Positions 28,601 to 37,700 of a stretch of 64,000 nt of DNA are shown piece by piece. Under the pieces are notes generated by a model. It had not been told where the DNA came from, did not search any database, and saw only the letters and a list, made by a program, of their open reading frames with translations. The first letter of the stretch is position 1. Each line of letters opens with the position of its first letter. Both the position numbers and the translations under genes were made by a program. The stretch covers positions 8,370,001 through 8,434,000 of the forward strand of contig NZ_CP023691.1 in assembly GCF_008704855.1 (NCBI RefSeq), written 5' to 3'. The DNA is from Streptomyces platensis (lineage in GTDB: Bacteria; Actinomycetota; Actinomycetes; Streptomycetales; Streptomycetaceae).

Positions 28601-31600
28601 CGTCAACGGTGGGGAGGCCGTCGTGGCCCGTACGGCCCGCCGCTTCCTGGCCGCGCTCCAGCCGTTCGGACTGCCGGACGACGCCATGCACGCGGTGTGG
28701 GGCATGTCCGAGACCAGTTCGGGCGAGACCGACGGCGTGCTGACGCTGGGCACCAGCCGCGACGACGACCCGCACGTCAGCTGTGGCCGCCCGCACCCCG
28801 GCTTCGCCGTCCGGGTGGTGGACGAGGACGGGAATCTGCTGCCCGAGGGCCGGGTGGGCCGTATGCAGGTGCGCGGCGCGGCCGTGACCGACGGCTACCA
28901 CCGGGCTCCGCACCACAATGCCGAGGCGTTCCGTGCCGGCGGCTGGTTCGACACCGGCGACCTCGCCTTTCTGCGGCACGGCGCGGTCACCCTCACCGGC
29001 CGGGCGAAGGACGTCATCATCGTCAACGGCGTCAACCACTCCAGCCAGGAGATCGAGGCGACGGTCGAGGAAATCAGCGGTGTGGAGCGGTCGTTCACCG
29101 CAGCCGTCGCGGTACGGACCTCGGCCGCCGCCACCACCGATGAGCTCGCCGTGTTCTGTGTGCTGTCCCCCGAGGCGGACCCCCGGCGCGCCGTGACCGC
29201 GCTCACCGGCAGGGTGGCGCGTGAGTTCGGCGTCACCCCCGCGGTCGTCCTGCCGGTGACGGCGCGGGACCTCCCCAAGACGGAGATCGGCAAAATCCAG
29301 CGCACGTTGCTGCGCCGGCGGTTCGAAGACGGTGCGTATGCCGACGTGCTGCGCCGCACGGATCTACTGCTCGGCAACGAGCGCACCGTGCCGGACTGGT
29401 TCCACCGGCCGGTCTGGCGGCGCGCCGAGAGGTTCCACGCGGCCGACCCGCGCAGCACCACCGAGCACACCCTGATCCTCACGGGCCCGCGGCGCGCACC
29501 GGCCGACCGGCTGGCCGCGCGGATCGCCGCCGCCGGCGGGACGAGCAGTGTCGTCGTCCCGGAGCAGTCCGGGGCATGGACCGAGGCGGCGGCATGGAAG
29601 GGCCTGCTCGGCTCGGTGGGCGTGCCGGTCGCCCGCGTCGTCGACCTCACCGAGGCCGACCCGCGGCCGGTCTCGCTCGACCCGGCCGGGGCCGGCGCGG
29701 CGGCCCGCCGACTCGCCGCCCTGATCACCGCGCTCGCCGCGGACGAACGGCCCGTCACCCTCGACGTGGTCGCCACCGGCAGCTGTGCGGCCCTCCCGGA
29801 CGAGACGGTGCTGCCGGAACGCGCCGCGGCGGTGGCCGTGCTCAAGAGCGCGGTGCAGGAACTGCCCTGGCTCACCGGCCGGTGGACCGATGTCGCCGAC
29901 GCCGCCCTCCTCGACCACGGCCCGGACGAGACCGCGAAGGCGATCCACGCCGAGATTTCCGCCCCGGGCGGAGAGGTACTGGTCGCCCTGCGCGACGGCG
30001 CCCGCCTCGTCAGCCGCCTCGCCCCGCTGCCCGCACCGGAGGCAGGCACCGACGCCGCGCCCGTGTTCCGCGCGGGCGGTCACTATCTGCTGACGGGTGG
30101 CCTGGGCGGCGTCGGTACCGAGCTGGCCCGCACCCTGCTGACCCGCCACCGTGTCCGGCTCACCCTCACCGGCCGCACCCCGCTCGAGGATGCCCCGGAC
30201 AAGGCTGCGGCCTTCGACGCGCTGGCGGCGCTCGGCGACGTGCGGTACCTGACCGCGGATGTCACCGACCCCGCGGTGGTACGCCGTCTCCTCGCCGCGG
30301 CGGAGTCCGACTACGGCCCGGTCGACGGGGTGCTGCACCTGGCCGCACACTTCGCCGAACGGCCGTTGGCCGAGGCCGACGCGGCGCACTGGGAGGCCGT
30401 CCTGGCCGCCAAGGCAGTCGGTGCGGCGGTCCTCACCGACGTCCTGCGCGACCGGCCGGGCACGCTGTTCGTCTCCTTCTCCTCCGTCAACGGCTTCTTC
30501 GGCGGCAGCATGGCCGCCGCCTACGCGGCCGCCAACGCCTACCTCGACGCGCTCACCGCACACCAACGCGCCCTTGGGCTGCGCGCCCACAGCGTCGCCT
30601 GGAGCATGTGGGACGAGCTCGGCGCCAGCGAAGGCTACGCCCTCAAGGAGCTGACCCGGGCCCGCGGATTCCGGCTGATCAGCCGGCCCGAGGGGGCGCG
30701 GTCGCTGGCCGTCGCCCTGCACACACCGGGGCATGTCCTGGTCGGCCTCGACCCGACGGCTCCCTGGGTCCGCAGCAGGACCGACGCGCCCGCCGTACCA
30801 CTGCACGAACTTGTCGGCCACATCACGGGCAGTGCCCCGGAGTCCGCCGCGGAACTCACGGAGCCGGACGCCTTCGGCACCCCCGTGCCGTGCCGGGTGC
30901 AGCGGGTCGACGAGCTGCCGACCGCCGACGCCCCGGCGGCCCCGTCCGCCGGTTCCGGGGACGGCGAGCCGGCCACCCCCCTGGAGAAGGCACTCGCCGA
31001 GGTGTGGTGCGACGTCCTGGGGATCGACCGCGTCGGCCGGCACGACAACTTCTTCGCGCTCGGCGGGCATTCGCTGCTCGCCACCCGGCTGGTCGGCAGG
31101 ATTCGTACGGCCGTGGGGCGGGAGTTCACCGTCGCCGAGCTGTTCGCCCGGCCCAGCATCGCCGAACTAGCCGAGGCCGGCGCCACGGAGCCGAGCCACC
31201 CTCCGCTGACCCGCCGGGCCCGTCCCGAGCCGCTGCCGCTCTCGCTCGCCCAGACCCGTCTGTGGTTCATCGACCGGCTGGAAGGCCCCGGCCCGACCTA
31301 CAACATCCCGGTTGTCGCGCGCTTCCCGAACCGGCTCGACGGCCGGGTGCTGCGGCAGGCCCTGACCGATGTCGTGGCCCGCCACGAGGCGCTGCGCACC
31401 CTGTTCCCGGAACGCGGCAACACGCCCACCCAGCAGGTGCTGGATGCCGACGAGGCCGAGCCGGACCTGTTCGTGGCCGAGATACCTCAGCGGCTGCTCG
31501 ACGAGCACCTCCGCTCGGCGGCCCGGCTGGGCTTCGCGCTGGAGACCGATCCACCGCTGCGCGCCCACCTGTTCCACCTGCCGGACGACACCAGCGTGCT

Positions 31601-34600
31601 GCTGCTGGTGCTGCATCACATCGCGGCCGACGGCGGGTCCCTGGGCCCACTGGCCACGGATCTGTCCACGGCCTACTCGGCCCGCGCCGAGGGGCGCTCC
31701 CCGGCGTGGGACGACCTGCCCGTCCAGTACGCCGACTACGCGCTGTGGCAGCGCGAGCTCCTTGGCGACGCGAACGATCCCGGTAGCCGGGCGGCCGAGC
31801 AACTCGCCTACTGGGAGCGGCGGCTCACCGGCCTGCCGGACGAACTGGCCCTGCCGTACGACCGGCCCCGCCCCATGACACCAAGCCGCCAGGGGCGGCT
31901 GATCCACCGCACCTGCGACGCGGAGCTGCACCGCCGGCTGGCCGAGCTGGCCCGGCAGCACCACGCCACGCTGTTCATGGTCGTCCAAGCCGCACTGGCA
32001 GCTGCGCTGACCCGCTCCGGGGCCGGTGAGGACGTACCGCTCGGCACGGTCATGGGCGGCCGGCCGGTTCCCGTGCTCGACCCCTTGGTCGGATTCTTCG
32101 TCAACACCCTCGTGCTGCGCACGGACACCTCCGGCGATCCGGCCTTCACCGACCTGCTGCACCGCGTGCGGGAGGCCACCGCGGCCGCCCACACCCACCA
32201 GGACCTGCCGTTCGAGCAACTCGTCGAGCGGATCAACCCGCCCCGGCACCTGGCCCGGCACCCGCTCTTCCAGGTGTCCCTGGGGCTGCACGACGCCGCG
32301 TCCAGCGTCGTCGAGCTGGGCGACGCGGTCTCCCAGTGGGAGCGGATGCATGTGGACGTGGCCAAGTTCGACCTCGCGTTCAACTTCTCCGAGCATCGGG
32401 CGGCGGACGGCTCCCCCGACGGCCTGGACCTTGCCGTGGAGTACAGCACCGACCTCTTCGACACCGAAACCGCCGAGCAGCTCGTCGCGCTGGTCCACCG
32501 GGTGCTGGACGGGGTGGCCCAGGACGCCTCACGTCGGCTGTCGGCGCTCGACGGCGGCCCCCACGGTCCGGCGGCCGAGAGCCACGACGCCTCTGATGTC
32601 ACCGCCGTGCCCGCGGCCGTCCTCACCGTGCCGGGCGTGCGCGAGTGCGTCGTGACCCGGCGAGCGGACGCGGCGGGGCTGCCCAGTCTGGTCGTCCACG
32701 CGGTGCCCGAACGCCCCGTGGAGGCCGCCCGGGTGGCCGAGGCCGCGCAACGTGCCCTGCCCGACCGGAAGTTGCCGCTGCACGTGGTGCTGGTCTCCAC
32801 GCTGCCGCGTACCGCGGACGGCGCGGTGGACACCGAGATGCTCAGCGCACTGCCCGTGCTCGACGAGGGAGTGCGGGCCGCCTGGCGCGACCGCCTGCTC
32901 GACGACCCGTCCCTCGGCACGGCCACGGTGACGGTCGCCCCGGCCCCGCAGCCCCCCGTGCCCTCCTGGTTCCACCGCCCGGCCTGGCAGCCCGCCCAGG
33001 CGCTGCCGGCCGCCGCGGACTGGTGCGGCGCGCGGGTGGTCCTGCTGGCGGCGGGCCAACGGGCACTGGCCGGCGCCCTGGCCCGGCTGGTCGACGCGCA
33101 CGGTGGCCGCAGCACCGTCGTCGACGCGGAGCCCGCCCGGTCGCTCCCGTCCCTGGACACGCCCGCCCACGTCATCGACCTGACCGCGCTCGCCGCGTAC
33201 GACCACGCCACCGGCAGCGAGCCCCCGGCGCCCGGACGGCCGATCGCCCTCGCCGGGCTGCTCGGCGTCCTGTCCACCCCGGGCAGCCGGTGCGCCTCCC
33301 TCACCGTTGTCGGCACCCCGGGGGCGGAGAGCGCCGCCGAGGCGGCGCTGCTGAAGAGCGCGCTCCAGGAGGCCCCGGGCCTCACCGGACGCTTCGTCGA
33401 GGTGCACGGCGACCCGGCCGGCGCCGTCGACGTCCTGGCCGAGCGGCTCCACACCGAGTTGCTCGGCCCCTCCGCCGAGCCGCATGTGGCCCTCACCGAG
33501 GAGGGACAGCGCCTGGTCCCACGGCTCACCGAGCTTCCCGCGGAGCCCGCTCCCGACGGGCCGGCGCCGGTCCCGGGCGGCCACCATCTGATCACCGGCG
33601 GCCTCGGTGGGATCGGCGTCGAGCTCGCCCGCCACCTCCTCACCCGGCACGGCGTCCGGCTCACGCTCGTGGGCCGCTCCCGGGCCGGGAACCACCCCCG
33701 GACCGAGGCCCTGCGCGCCCTTCAGTCCTTGGGCGACGTGCGGTACGTGGCGGCCGACATAGGCGACGCGGACGAGGTGCGCCGCCTGTTGTGGGAGTCC
33801 GGGGAGCCGGACGCGGTGTGGCACCTGGCCGGGGAGAGCACCGAGTTCCCCGCCGCCGAGGCCGCACCGGAGCGCTGGCGGAGCGTCTGGCATGCCAAGG
33901 TGACCGGCGCCCATCACCTGACGCACGCGCTGCGGCACCGGCAGGGCATGCCGTTCGTCTCCTTCTCCTCCGTCAACGGCTTCTTCGGCGGCGCCGCGAC
34001 GGGCGCCTACGCGGCGGCCAACGCGGCTCTGGACGCACTGGCCGTACGGCAGCGCGCGCTGGGCCTGCGCGGCGTCAGCCTGGCGTGGAGCATGTGGCAG
34101 GAGACGGGCATGAGTCGCGGCTTCGCCCTGCGGGAGCTGACCGAGGCCCGCGGCTACCGCGTACTGCCGGCCGAGGACGCCCTCGCCTCCCTCGCCCCGG
34201 CACTCGGCCATGACCTGCCGTCCGTACTCATCGGGCTGAACCCCGCCGCCCCGTGGGTGCGTGCCCACACGACGGGGCCGGCGCTGCCCCTGGAACGGCT
34301 CACCGCCACGGTGACCGTCACCGGTCGCACGAAGGGTCCGGAAGCCGTACCGGCCGACACCACCCTGCCGGATGCCTTCGGCACACCGGTGCCGTGCGCG
34401 GTCGCCATCGCCTCACCGGAGGAGCACGCCACACCGGCCGCCCCCTCGGCGCCCGCCGGAGCACAGGCCCGGTTGACGAAGGAACTGACCGCGATCTGGT
34501 CCGAGGTGCTGGAGCGCGCGGACGTCGGCCCGGACGACAGCTTCTTCGACCTCGGCGGCCACTCGATCCTGCTGGTCACCGTCCGTTCCCTGGCCCACCG

Positions 34601-34793
34601 GCGGCTCGGGATCGATCTCCAGCTCGCGGACCTGTTCACCCACCCGACGCCCACCGCCATGGCCCGTCACCTCGGCAAGGGAGCCGGGCCGGCGCTCGAC
34701 TCCGCCGCGGGTGCCGAGCGGGCCCGCCGCCAGCGGCAGGCACGCACACGCAGCCGAGCCGCCGCCCGAAAGGACCGACACCGCAATGGATGA
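22638..34793 (+). CDS. antC: Three-module nonribosomal depsipeptide synthetase (AntC-like)
   Basis: A 4051-residue synthetase. Module 1 is C (9-440; H-H-I-L-L-D-G), A (458-975; pocket code reads D-F-W-N-V-G-M-V-H-K, a threonine code) and T (Ser near 1018). Module 2 is C (1076-1520; H-H-I-A-A-D-G), an A-subdomain-like piece (1535-1635), an adenylation core of keto-acid/acyl type (1700-2236; T-S-G-S-T-G-R-P-K near 1869), ketoreductase (2251-2720; G-G-L-G-G-V-G, Y-A-A-A-N), a second short flank and T (near 2812). Module 3 is C (2855-3300), the same A-subdomain piece, ketoreductase (about 3438-3878) and T (near 3975), with no adenylation core. The split A-subdomain pieces around A and KR are known from alpha-keto-acid depsipeptide modules. 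There is no thioesterase; the stop overlaps the PKS start by 8 bases. The first C domain should accept the aryl acid from the AntG-like carrier. The ATG at 22638 is chosen because the C domain starts there, after GAGGG. Confidence 0.93.
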   Translation: MSAHDDTVRPLSGAQEGIWFAQRLDPANAAYNTGEYVEIHGSVDAELFETALRWTIAEAETFGLRFLDTAEGPRARHAAVGDWPLHRVDVSSEPDPRAAAETWMRADLATPVDLTEGPLFTEALFTAAPHRFFWYQRAHHILLDGYGYSLVVRRVAEVYTALAGGRQPERGFAPLARLLDEEQGYRTSGNLARDRDFWAVRCADTPEAVSLSDGTALPSPTVLRRATALTADAAERLSAAATRLGVARGDLILAAAAGYVHRVTGSTDVVLGLPAMNRFGSAALRTPGVVSNILPLHLTMDADTTLGTLVRTTAAEVRTVRRYARYRGEDLRRDLKLLGRGRRLYGPVVNLMPFDNEPRFAGHPATFHHLSGGPVEDLSLTVRPASGGSGLHLAFAANPALYTEEQLTDHHARFLLLLDLFAAADTELTLAGTRLLRPGEEPSYSSAVSAPPAPDATLPARFEAQAARSPGATAVTFEDTALSYAQLNARANRLARLLVERGAGPGGIVALALPRSAELTTALLAVLKSGAAYLPLDPGYPAERLRTIADDAAPTLLVTDTPTAPGLPDTGIATVLLGDPALESALAGLRADDLTDAERTAPLTPGDTAYIIHTSGSTGRPKGVVVPHSNVVRLFETSAAHFDFGPEDVWTLFHSYAFDFSVWEIWGALLHGGRLVVVPEDVTRSPADFLQLLRDERVTVLNQTPSAFQQLIRADGECHRRGATHPPLGLRHVVFGGEALEPAQLRGWVERYGDQAPALVNMYGITETTVHVTHHRVTRALVEQERPPSLIGSALPDLRVYVLDHCRQSVPPGWVGEMYVAGPGVARGYLGRPGLTAERFLDDPFGAPGEQMYRTGDLARRLPDGTLEYAGRADQQVKIRGFRIEPGEIEAVLVDHPGVAQAAVVAREGDDGDRTLVAYAVPETGRAPEPPELRGHLAARLPAHMVPSACVLLPALPLTYNGKLDVKALPAPDFAAAASGRGAATAAEERLCRLFEEVLRLSEGTVGVDDDFFDLGGHSLLATRLLTRMRADLGVEISMTAVFDTPRPGALAGLIATLPDGTGAGGGERPPLLPAARPEQLPLSPAQARIWFLDRLEGTGPTYHIPCVLTLDTALDAGALRAALADVCARHEALRTLFPDAEGDPRQLVLGPDDPRTRPVPEVVDVPSGELDSRVRTAAIAGFDLGTELPLRCHLFRVDDGRTVLLLVLHHIAADGWSLVPLAEDLAAAYTARVAGHAPGWAPLPVQYADYTLWQRALLGEPADTDSRAGRQLASWERTLASLPDQLDLPYDRLRGRTHQYAGDAVPLAFDAEAHRALSDLAAAHRATVFMVLHAALAATLTLSGTGTDIPLGTAVAGRDDTALDHLVGFFSNTLVLRTDTSGDPSFTALLERVRDADLAAHERQDVPFDWLVDRLNPPRAVGRHPLFQVMLVLQNAGQAQLDMAGATARLEPMDVGVSRFDLTLSLTERYGPAGEAAGMTGSVEFSTELFARATVDALVERLRSVLVSAAADPARALSRLLPAGEAARALAGSPAACERALLAQDGVHECLVSVRTSRTGIPGPVAHVVPDAPVDPARLAVAGRAALPPESPPLRIVLVSALPRTAEGAVDAEALSALPVPDGQVATAWEKRLRAEPGVTGTAVAVRPVEPPAPGRLHLGGLGTASGAPDESAGRPEAGAGPEAAGESRLSLSEGPPLKGSAFGTLGEALRAAAESSGELVHIRPDGDEERQSYAELAEDASRVLHGLRAAGARPGDAVLLQLPDTRQFVTGFWACVLGGLAAVPLAAPPGGYERESTQLTRLTDAWTALEQPWVLAPATARDGLAAALGRHSDERPRVAAIDALLGSPQDRNWHPATPDDLVLLLLTSGSTGRPKAVEQRHRNVLTHTASAVQQHGLTAADPSFNWMPLDHVGGVVMFHLRDVVLGACQVLAPTTWVLEDPLRWFDAVDRHRAASTWAPNFAYGLVADRLAAEPEQHWDLSCLRLAVNGGEAVVARTARRFLAALQPFGLPDDAMHAVWGMSETSSGETDGVLTLGTSRDDDPHVSCGRPHPGFAVRVVDEDGNLLPEGRVGRMQVRGAAVTDGYHRAPHHNAEAFRAGGWFDTGDLAFLRHGAVTLTGRAKDVIIVNGVNHSSQEIEATVEEISGVERSFTAAVAVRTSAAATTDELAVFCVLSPEADPRRAVTALTGRVAREFGVTPAVVLPVTARDLPKTEIGKIQRTLLRRRFEDGAYADVLRRTDLLLGNERTVPDWFHRPVWRRAERFHAADPRSTTEHTLILTGPRRAPADRLAARIAAAGGTSSVVVPEQSGAWTEAAAWKGLLGSVGVPVARVVDLTEADPRPVSLDPAGAGAAARRLAALITALAADERPVTLDVVATGSCAALPDETVLPERAAAVAVLKSAVQELPWLTGRWTDVADAALLDHGPDETAKAIHAEISAPGGEVLVALRDGARLVSRLAPLPAPEAGTDAAPVFRAGGHYLLTGGLGGVGTELARTLLTRHRVRLTLTGRTPLEDAPDKAAAFDALAALGDVRYLTADVTDPAVVRRLLAAAESDYGPVDGVLHLAAHFAERPLAEADAAHWEAVLAAKAVGAAVLTDVLRDRPGTLFVSFSSVNGFFGGSMAAAYAAANAYLDALTAHQRALGLRAHSVAWSMWDELGASEGYALKELTRARGFRLISRPEGARSLAVALHTPGHVLVGLDPTAPWVRSRTDAPAVPLHELVGHITGSAPESAAELTEPDAFGTPVPCRVQRVDELPTADAPAAPSAGSGDGEPATPLEKALAEVWCDVLGIDRVGRHDNFFALGGHSLLATRLVGRIRTAVGREFTVAELFARPSIAELAEAGATEPSHPPLTRRARPEPLPLSLAQTRLWFIDRLEGPGPTYNIPVVARFPNRLDGRVLRQALTDVVARHEALRTLFPERGNTPTQQVLDADEAEPDLFVAEIPQRLLDEHLRSAARLGFALETDPPLRAHLFHLPDDTSVLLLVLHHIAADGGSLGPLATDLSTAYSARAEGRSPAWDDLPVQYADYALWQRELLGDANDPGSRAAEQLAYWERRLTGLPDELALPYDRPRPMTPSRQGRLIHRTCDAELHRRLAELARQHHATLFMVVQAALAAALTRSGAGEDVPLGTVMGGRPVPVLDPLVGFFVNTLVLRTDTSGDPAFTDLLHRVREATAAAHTHQDLPFEQLVERINPPRHLARHPLFQVSLGLHDAASSVVELGDAVSQWERMHVDVAKFDLAFNFSEHRAADGSPDGLDLAVEYSTDLFDTETAEQLVALVHRVLDGVAQDASRRLSALDGGPHGPAAESHDASDVTAVPAAVLTVPGVRECVVTRRADAAGLPSLVVHAVPERPVEAARVAEAAQRALPDRKLPLHVVLVSTLPRTADGAVDTEMLSALPVLDEGVRAAWRDRLLDDPSLGTATVTVAPAPQPPVPSWFHRPAWQPAQALPAAADWCGARVVLLAAGQRALAGALARLVDAHGGRSTVVDAEPARSLPSLDTPAHVIDLTALAAYDHATGSEPPAPGRPIALAGLLGVLSTPGSRCASLTVVGTPGAESAAEAALLKSALQEAPGLTGRFVEVHGDPAGAVDVLAERLHTELLGPSAEPHVALTEEGQRLVPRLTELPAEPAPDGPAPVPGGHHLITGGLGGIGVELARHLLTRHGVRLTLVGRSRAGNHPRTEALRALQSLGDVRYVAADIGDADEVRRLLWESGEPDAVWHLAGESTEFPAAEAAPERWRSVWHAKVTGAHHLTHALRHRQGMPFVSFSSVNGFFGGAATGAYAAANAALDALAVRQRALGLRGVSLAWSMWQETGMSRGFALRELTEARGYRVLPAEDALASLAPALGHDLPSVLIGLNPAAPWVRAHTTGPALPLERLTATVTVTGRTKGPEAVPADTTLPDAFGTPVPCAVAIASPEEHATPAAPSAPAGAQARLTKELTAIWSEVLERADVGPDDSFFDLGGHSILLVTVRSLAHRRLGIDLQLADLFTHPTPTAMARHLGKGAGPALDSAAGAERARRQRQARTRSRAAARKDRHRNG

Positions 34794-37700
34794 GTACCGG
34801 GACGACAGCGACGGCCTCGGAATCGCCGTGGTCGGCATGACCGGGCGGTGGGCGGACGCTGCGGACATCGGGCAGTTCTGGCAGAACCTGCTGGACGGGC
34901 ACGAGTCGGCCACGCCCATTCCCGGCCCGGCCCTGCTGGCCGCCGGCGGGACCGCCGCGGACCTCGACGATCCGAGCCTGGTCAAAATGGCCTCCACCAT
35001 CGACGGCATCGACCGCTTCGACGGGGAATTCTTCGGCTACTCCCCGGCGGAGTCCCGGCTGCTCGATCCGCAGCAGCGGCACTTCCTGGAGGTCTGCCAC
35101 CACGCCCTGGAACACGCGGGATACGACCCGGCGCGTTCAGGCGGCCAGTTCGGAGTTTACGCGGGCACGAGCCAGAGCGAGTACTACCTGAGCCACATCC
35201 ACCCCCGGTACGCGGGCGAGCCGGGCTCGCTGCACCTGCTGGCCGCCAAGTCGGCCAACCTGCCGGACTCGTTCGCCACCCGCGTCTCGTACGAGCTGGA
35301 TCTGACCGGGCCCAGCGTGTCGGTGCAGACGGCCTGCTCCAGTTCTCTGGTGGCCGTGCACCTTGCCTGCCAGGACCTGCTCAACTACCGCTGTGACACG
35401 GCACTGGCGGGCGGCTCGGCGCTCAATCCGTCGGCGGCCCGGGGCTACCGGTACGTGGAGCAGGGGGTGTTGTCGCCCGACGGCCGGACCCGGGCATTCG
35501 CCGCGGAGGCACGCGGCACCATCCGCGGTGACGGCGTGGCCGCGGTCGTGCTGCGCCGGCTGGAGGACGCGCTCCAGGACGGCGACCGCGTCTGGGGCGT
35601 GATCAAGGGCTCGGCGATCAACAACGACGGCCGGCGCAAGCCGGGTTTCACCGCCCCGAGCCCGGAGGGGCAGGCCGAGGCCATCCTTGCCGCGCAGCTC
35701 GCGGCCGAGGTGCCGGCCGACAGCATCAGCTATGTCGAGGCGCACGGCACCGGCACCCCGGTCGGCGACCCGATCGAGGTCGCCGCCCTGACCCGGGCGT
35801 TCCGGGAGAGCACGGACCGCACGGGCTTCTGTCTGCTGGGGTCGGTGAAGTCCAATGTCGGGCACACGGATGCAGCGGCCGGCGTCACCGGTCTGATCAA
35901 GGTGCTGCTCGCCATGGAGCACGGCGTGGTTCCCGCGACCGTGGGGTTCACCCGGCCCAACCCGGCCATCGACTTCGCCGCCACTCCCTTCCGGGTGAGT
36001 GGCGAGGCGATGCCGTGGCGGTCGTCCGACGGTTCCCCTCTACGGGCGGGCGTGAGCTCCTTCGGCGTGGGCGGCACCAACGCGCATCTGATCGTCGAGG
36101 AGCCGCCCCGCCCCGGGCCGGCCGACGCGGCGCAGGACGCCTTGCCCGGCGATCACGAGCTGCTGCGCGTATCCGCCCGTACCCCGTCCCAACTCGACGC
36201 GCTCTGCACACGGTTGGCCGACCACCTCGATACGCACCCGGAACAGCCGCTCGGGGACGTCGCCCACACTCTCGACACCGGCCGCCGGGTGTTCGCCCAC
36301 CGCCGGGCGGTGGCCGGCCGCACCGCCGAGGACGCGGCCCGGCAGCTGCGGGAGGTGACGGGCACCCCTACGGCGGTGTCCGGCGACGCCCATCAGCCGG
36401 TGTTCCTGCTGCCCGGCGGCGGCGCCCAGTACCCGGAGATGGGCGCCGGGCTCTACCGCACCCGGCCCGTCTTCCGCGCCGAGATGGACCGTGCCGCGGC
36501 CGCGCTGCGCCCGGTCCTCGGCTACGCGCTCACCGAAGCGCTCTACGGCGGGCTACGACCGCCCGAGCAGGCGGAGTTCGCCTCGCTGGTGGCCGTCGAG
36601 TGCGCGGTGGTGCGGCTGCTGGCCTCCCACGGGGTCACGCCCGCCGCGCTGCTGGGGCACTCGCTCGGCGAGTACACCGCCGCGTACCTGGCGGGCGTGA
36701 TGTCGTTCGACGATACGCTGCGCCTGGTGCACCGGCGTGAGCAGCTGGCCCGGCAGGCCGGCGGGGCGACGCTCGGGGTGTGGCTGGCGGAAGCGGAACT
36801 GCTGCCGTACCTGGACGGCGGCGACGTGGATCTCGCCACCGTCAACTCCCCGATCTCGTGCACGGTCTCCGGCTCCGAGGAGGCCGTCGACGCACTGGAG
36901 CGGCGGCTGACGGCAGACGGCGTGGGGTGCTCCCGGATCCGGCTGAGCCTGGCCGCCCACTCGCGGCTGCTCGACCCGGTGCTGCCGGAGTTCGCGGCGG
37001 CGGTTGCCGGGGTGAGCCTGCACCCGCCCCGCATCCCCTACCTCTCCAACGTCACCGGCACGTGGATCACGCCGGAGCAGGCCACCGACCCCGGGTACTG
37101 GGTCACGCACATGCGGCACACGGCCCGGTTCGCGGACGGGCTCGGCGAGCTGGCCCGCTCCGGCCACCGCACCTTCGCCGAGGCCGGCCCCGGCCACGGC
37201 CTGACCCGGCACGCGCGGGCCGAGCTGGGGGAGCGGGCGACCGTCGTCCCGATGATGCGGCACGCCCGGGCCACCCGCTCGGATGCCGGCACACTGCTGG
37301 ACGGGATCGGACAGTTGTGGGCGGCCGGCGTGCCCGTCACGACGAAGCCGCCGGCCGGCCGGCGCCGCGTTCCGCTGCCGGGGTACCCCTTCGAGCGGAC
37401 CCGGCACTGGATCGAACGGGCCGTGGGCCGGAGCACCCCACCGGTCACACACGCCCCGGCGACCGCCGGCTCCCCGCTCGGTCCCGACGGGGAGACCGCC
37501 GTGACGCAGCCCCCCGCAGCCGAACGGCACGCCCGGCGCCCGGCCCTGGACACTCAATCCGAACCGCCCCGCACCGACCTCGAACGGGACCTCCTCCAGC
37601 ACTGGCAACACGTGCTGGGCATCGAGGGCATCGGCGTCCACGACAACTTCTTCGACCTACGGGGTGATTCACTGCTGGCGCTCCAACTCGTCAGCCGCAT

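Noticed and set aside
27740..29345. A fatty acyl-AMP ligase starting a lipopeptide
   Set aside because: It lies in the middle of the synthetase, after a C domain, and is flanked by split A-subdomain pieces and a ketoreductase, as in keto-acid modules. A lipid-loading start module is unlikely.
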